Assembly (NCBI GenBank): GCA_963926475.1
Contig: CAWUXE010000014.1
Location: 1-10,014 of the forward strand
Origin: UBA2040 sp002384725
Lineage (GTDB): Bacteria; Bacteroidota; Bacteroidia; Flavobacteriales_D; Crocinitomicaceae
Direction: 5' to 3'
DNA: 10,014 nucleotides
The notes under the pieces were generated by a model, which was not told the origin of the DNA, did not search any database, and worked only from the letters and a program-made list of their open reading frames with translations. This document shows positions 7,164-10,014 of this stretch, piece by piece (the first letter of the stretch is position 1; each line of letters begins with the position of its first letter). The translations under genes were made by a program, and so were the position numbers.

Positions 7164-8390
7164 ATGAAGCATATTTTCTACCTATTTCTTTTGCTTACTC
7201 CTTTCCTTGCAGAAAGTCAAACCCAAAATTTCTGGACAAAAAAGAATGATTTCCCAGGTTTGAAAAGAACGAGAGCCGCTTCATTTGCCGTTGAAAACCA
7301 CGGATATGTTTGCGGTGGCGTCGATACTTCCGAGACCGTTTTAAATGATTTGTGGCAATACGATCCAGTTATGGATACGTGGGCGCAAATGGCGAGTTTA
7401 CCAGGATCCGTTCGTCGAGATGCAATCGGCTTCTCCATTGGAACAAAAGGATATTTAGGTACAGGAATTGACAGTTCTGAAGCTCAAAACGGCAATACCT
7501 TGGCCGATTTTTATGAGTACAATCCAACAACGAATATTTGGACGCAAAAAAGTGATTTTCCAGGTTTTGGTGGACAAGGAATTTACTTCGCAACAGGCTT
7601 CAATATAGACAGCAAAGGATATCTGTGTGGAGGAAAAATAGGTCCAAATAATTATTCCAGTCAACTCTGGGAATACAAACCCAGTAACGATAGTTGGACG
7701 CTTCGTGCACCATTTCCAGGGGGAGTGAGGTATCAATTGTGTTCGTTCGTCATTGGTTACGACGCTTTTATTGGACTTGGAACGGATCAAGATATTTACC
7801 GAAAAGACATGTGGCGATATTCTGCTGGCACCAATCAATGGTCGCAATGTGCTGATTTACCAGGTGCCGAAAGAGGCGGAACAGCAACTTTTTCTATTGG
7901 ACTTCGTGGATTCGTTTGCGGTGGAACAAACGGTGGATTCTTAGACGATACATGGGAGTACAATCCGTTTTCAAACAGTTGGTCCGTACGCGCTCCATTC
8001 GGCGGAAGTGAACGAAAAAACGCAATATTCTTTGCCATCAACAACAAAGGCTACGTTGGAACAGGTTCTGGATTTTCCGGCAAGAAAGAAAGTATCCATG
8101 AGTACACGCCTTACGAAAGCGTATTCTTGGACATGAAAGAAAAGACGAATGTTGGCTTTTCTATTTTTCCGAATCCTGTTAGTTCACATTTTACCGTAAC
8201 TGGAAATTATTCAGGTAGCGCAACTATCGAAATCGTTTCCCTTTCAGGTCGAAAGGTCATGCAAATTCAGGTTCAAATGAATGAAAAAATGGTAATCGAT
8301 AAGAATCTCATCCAATCAGGAATCTATCTCGTTTACCTGAAAAACGACAAGGATGAGGTCATTGGAACGCATAAAATAAACGTACTGTAA
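7164..8390 (+). CDS. Six-bladed Kelch-type beta-propeller, T9SS-secreted, alternating CGG/GxG blades (paralogue 3)
   Basis: A signal peptide spans residues 1-18 (AES|QTQ). Repeats lie at about 27-75, 76-128, 129-180, 181-228, 229-275 and 276-320. The N-terminal NFWTKKNDF strand again fits as the closing strand. The strand-2 motif alternates: blades 1, 3 and 5 read [VL]CGG (Cys50, Cys155, Cys252), the classical di-glycine form with a preceding Cys, whereas blades 2, 4 and 6 read GTG, GLG and GTG. Further cysteines are Cys193 and Cys229. The T9SS sorting domain starts about 330 (VGFSIFPNPVSSHFTVTG, VSLSGRKVMQI, IQSGIYLVYLKN, HKINVL). Blades begin with [KR]xxFPG more often than in paralogue 1. 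Junctions are 2 nt upstream and 1 nt downstream, so it is almost certainly co-transcribed with its neighbours. Secreted binding protein is the best guess; no catalytic residues are recognisable. Confidence 0.87.
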   Translation: MKHIFYLFLLLTPFLAESQTQNFWTKKNDFPGLKRTRAASFAVENHGYVCGGVDTSETVLNDLWQYDPVMDTWAQMASLPGSVRRDAIGFSIGTKGYLGTGIDSSEAQNGNTLADFYEYNPTTNIWTQKSDFPGFGGQGIYFATGFNIDSKGYLCGGKIGPNNYSSQLWEYKPSNDSWTLRAPFPGGVRYQLCSFVIGYDAFIGLGTDQDIYRKDMWRYSAGTNQWSQCADLPGAERGGTATFSIGLRGFVCGGTNGGFLDDTWEYNPFSNSWSVRAPFGGSERKNAIFFAINNKGYVGTGSGFSGKKESIHEYTPYESVFLDMKEKTNVGFSIFPNPVSSHFTVTGNYSGSATIEIVSLSGRKVMQIQVQMNEKMVIDKNLIQSGIYLVYLKNDKDEVIGTHKINVL

Positions 8391-8391
8391 C

Positions 8392-9606
8392 ATGAAGAGT
8401 ATTGCTTTTTTAATCGTGAGTTTGATGATATCGGCGAATTCCTTTTCACAAGATTTTTGGTATGCTGTCGATTCTGTTAATGGTCCCGGACGCTCAGTTG
8501 CAGCGAGTTTCATGTGTTTGAAACAAGGATGGGTTGTGTCTGGATTAAACGATACAGGATTTAAACGAAAAATGTATTCGTATGATCCCGTTCAAAATGA
8601 TTGGGACGACGAACAACCGATTGGAGGTGTGAATGGTGATGGTTTGGAAAGAGGTTCTGCAACAGGATTTTCGCTTTTGAATAAAGGCTATGTTTGTTTA
8701 GGTCAAGGGGATTTTACACCTTATTCTTCGGACCTTTGGGAATACGACCCAATTACAGAAGCTTGGTCACAAAAGTCTGATTTTATTGGTGATCCGCGAA
8801 CACAAGCAGTTGGTTTTACAATAAATGATGTAGCATTCGTTGGCACAGGACTTGCCGCTTCGGGATTGAAAAAAGATTTTTTTGAGTACGATCCCACAAC
8901 AAATACATGGTCTCAAATTGCAGATTTTGGCGGAACAGCCAGACGACAAGCAACTGCCTTTACCATTGGAGCAGATGGATATGTTGGTACAGGTGATGAC
9001 GGCATTTTGAAGAATGATTTTTGGAATTACAATGCCAGCGCAAACACATGGACCCAAAAAGCCAGTTTTCCGGGAACGCCTCGTTCAGGAGCAGTGAGTT
9101 GGGGCACAGCTACTTATGGTGTTATTGGGCTAGGTGAGGACAACACTTTCGCTTACAAAAAAGACATGTGGCAGTATTATTTTTATTCTAATACTTGGGT
9201 GCAACGACTTGATTTTGTGGGAAGTCCACGGAAAAATGCGATTGCCTTTTACATAGATGGTATTGCGTATGTCGGCACCGGTTACGACGGAGACTTTAAA
9301 GATGATTTGTACGCCTATGTTGGAATAGTTGGCTTAAACGAGAATAAATTAGAATATACAAGTACCGCTTTCCCGAACCCTGTTCAAGGAGAGTTAACGA
9401 TTGATTTAGGCGACATTTCAGCTTCAGAAGTGGACTTAAAAGTCTTCAATATCGCAGGAATAGAAGTCGGGAATAAAATCGATGTGCAAGAACAAGGAAA
9501 TAAAAAAGTAGTGAACGTGCTTTCACTTTCAAAGGGTCATTATATTTATCGTCTAACAACTGTTAATTCAACCCAATTTTCGACAGGTAAATTTGTGAAA
9601 TTGTGA
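8392..9606 (+). CDS. Six-bladed Kelch-type beta-propeller, T9SS-secreted (paralogue 4)
   Basis: A signal peptide spans residues 1-19 (SFS|QDF). Repeats lie at about 26-73, 74-127, 128-175, 176-222, 223-271 and 272-311. Blades 3-6 follow the family pattern closely (SDFIGDPRTQAVGFTI, GYVGTGDDG, DFWNYNASANTWTQ). Blades 1 and 2 are the most divergent, with VSG and CLG in place of GTG and an extended segment in blade 2 (GVNGDGLERG). QDFWYAVDS at the mature N-terminus fits the closing strand. A T9SS sorting domain begins about 322 (TAFPNPVQGELTIDL, FNIAGIEVGNK, LSKGHYIYRL, TGKFVKL). The gene begins 1 nt after the previous stop, and its last codons overlap the GTG start of the lipoprotein gene by 4 nt, which suggests translational coupling. 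Function beyond secreted propeller is not known. Confidence 0.87.
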   Translation: MKSIAFLIVSLMISANSFSQDFWYAVDSVNGPGRSVAASFMCLKQGWVVSGLNDTGFKRKMYSYDPVQNDWDDEQPIGGVNGDGLERGSATGFSLLNKGYVCLGQGDFTPYSSDLWEYDPITEAWSQKSDFIGDPRTQAVGFTINDVAFVGTGLAASGLKKDFFEYDPTTNTWSQIADFGGTARRQATAFTIGADGYVGTGDDGILKNDFWNYNASANTWTQKASFPGTPRSGAVSWGTATYGVIGLGEDNTFAYKKDMWQYYFYSNTWVQRLDFVGSPRKNAIAFYIDGIAYVGTGYDGDFKDDLYAYVGIVGLNENKLEYTSTAFPNPVQGELTIDLGDISASEVDLKVFNIAGIEVGNKIDVQEQGNKKVVNVLSLSKGHYIYRLTTVNSTQFSTGKFVKL

Positions 9607-9959
9607 AACTATTCCTACTCATTTTAAGTGTTTTTATTTTGATGACTTCTTGTACAGACAGCTATGACAAGTGCATGCCACCGGACTGCGAGGGACAAGA
9701 GAATCCAGTCAGTTTAAAGACACTCAACTATGAAGTTGTTACAGAAGAAATTCGTCCAAACGAATTCGCATATCAAATCCTGAAAGATGGAAAAATGATT
9801 ATCAATCAGATGAATATTCCAGCCGTGCAAGGTAACAAAGGATTTCCGTCGAAAGAAACGGCATTGAAAACGGGTGAATTAATGTTGAATAAAATCAAGA
9901 AGGGTGTTTTTCCACCGACTATTTCGAAAGAGGAATTGGATAGTTTGGGGGTGATTTGA
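9603..9959 (+). CDS. Small DUF4907-type lipoprotein closing the Kelch operon
   Basis: The 118-residue product has a lipoprotein signal peptide (1-16) with lipobox-like LMTSC and lipid-acceptor Cys17. Cys24 and Cys29 follow in YDKCMPPDCE and could pair. Residues about 53-118 match what I recall of DUF4907: AYQILKDGKMIINQMNIPAV, QGNKGFPSKETALKTGELM, then KIKKGVFPPTISKEELDSLGVI. The family is uncharacterised. The GTG start overlaps the preceding TGA (GTGA); it is preferred because the next in-frame ATG is codon 14, which would destroy the signal peptide. Being coupled to the last propeller gene, it may be a membrane-anchored partner of one or more propellers, but this is inference from position only. 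The product is expected in the periplasm or on the outer membrane. Confidence 0.82.
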   Translation: MKLFLLILSVFILMTSCTDSYDKCMPPDCEGQENPVSLKTLNYEVVTEEIRPNEFAYQILKDGKMIINQMNIPAVQGNKGFPSKETALKTGELMLNKIKKGVFPPTISKEELDSLGVI

Positions 9960-9978
9960 TGATAATTAACGTATGAAT

Positions 9979-9997
9979 ATTGATTTTTAAAATCAAT
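9979..9997 (+). terminator. AT-rich perfect inverted repeat after the operon, possible terminator
   Basis: ATTGATTTT and AAAATCAAT are perfect complements separated by a single T, 19 nt after the last stop codon. As a hairpin the innermost pair must open to form a loop, leaving about eight AT-dominated pairs. There is no clean T-run after it on the + strand, so terminator function is uncertain. The symmetry could equally be a protein-binding site or serve a convergent gene beyond the window. Confidence 0.35.
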
Positions 9998-10014
9998 TCC
10001 TCAAAATTAGGATG

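Larger units (their letters stand above)
4862..9324 (+). repeat. 24 degenerate Kelch-type coding repeats in four genes (4 x 6)
   Basis: A coding repeat of about 48 codons (range about 40-54) occurs six times in each of four consecutive genes, interrupted by the sorting domains and signal peptides. The consensus is K-[AS]-D-F-x-G-x-x-R, then A-x-G-F-x-I-G-x-x-G-Y-[VIL]-G-T-G, a variable loop, [KN]-D-[FM]-W-x-Y-[DN]-P, x-[TS]-N-x-W-[TS]-Q. At DNA level the repeats are diverged, with short shared strings such as TACGATCC and TTGGAC. They encode propeller blades; they are not satellite DNA. Confidence 0.85.

Noticed and set aside
7455..7847. 130-codon open frame on the - strand
   Set aside because: It lies entirely inside the third propeller gene, has no family-like content, and reads as the antisense shadow of repeated coding sequence.
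4862..9324. CRISPR array or satellite repeat
   Set aside because: The repeats are long, degenerate, in-frame protein repeats with no constant spacer-repeat structure.
4793..9606. Galactose oxidase or sialic-acid mutarotase (NanM) function for the Kelch genes
   Set aside because: General Kelch similarity only; no copper-ligand Tyr/His/Cys arrangement or NanM-specific features were visible, and a non-enzymatic propeller is the safer call.

Overview
The window looks like chromosome from a Bacteroidota bacterium, most likely of the order Flavobacteriales. The grounds are an AT-rich sequence, start codons with no Shine-Dalgarno sequence, a TonB-dependent receptor with an N-terminal carboxypeptidase-regulatory-like domain, a DUF4249 lipoprotein, and five proteins ending in the type IX secretion (T9SS) C-terminal sorting domain. 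The genus cannot be read from the sequence. All eight confident genes are on the + strand. No RNA gene, insertion sequence, integrase or CRISPR array was seen.

Region 1 (77-3187) is a two-gene unit: a 774-residue TonB-dependent outer-membrane receptor followed 3 nt later by a DUF4249 lipoprotein. The pair resembles SusC/SusD in layout but is a different family pair. The ligand is unknown.

Region 2 (3188-3656) is 469 bp with no confident gene. Several 28-50-codon open stretches occur on both strands; some on the - strand read like pieces of a decayed gene, but this is weak.

Region 3 (3657-9959) is a compact six-gene run whose junctions range from a 4-nt overlap to a 2-nt gap. It encodes a GEVED/PPC-like adhesin-type protein with a T9SS tail, then four tandem paralogues that are each a signal peptide, six Kelch-type repeats (one complete six-bladed propeller) and a T9SS tail, and finally a small DUF4907 lipoprotein. 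The parts suggest a co-expressed set of secreted or surface-anchored beta-propellers with a lipoprotein partner. No catalytic residues are evident, so binding or adhesion is more likely than enzymatic activity, and this is inference. A perfect 9-bp-arm AT-rich inverted repeat just after the last gene may be the operon terminator.

The most interesting content is the four-propeller cassette itself, with paralogue-specific cysteine patterns: paired C-x8-C in two shortened blades of the second propeller, and a Cys on every other blade of the third.
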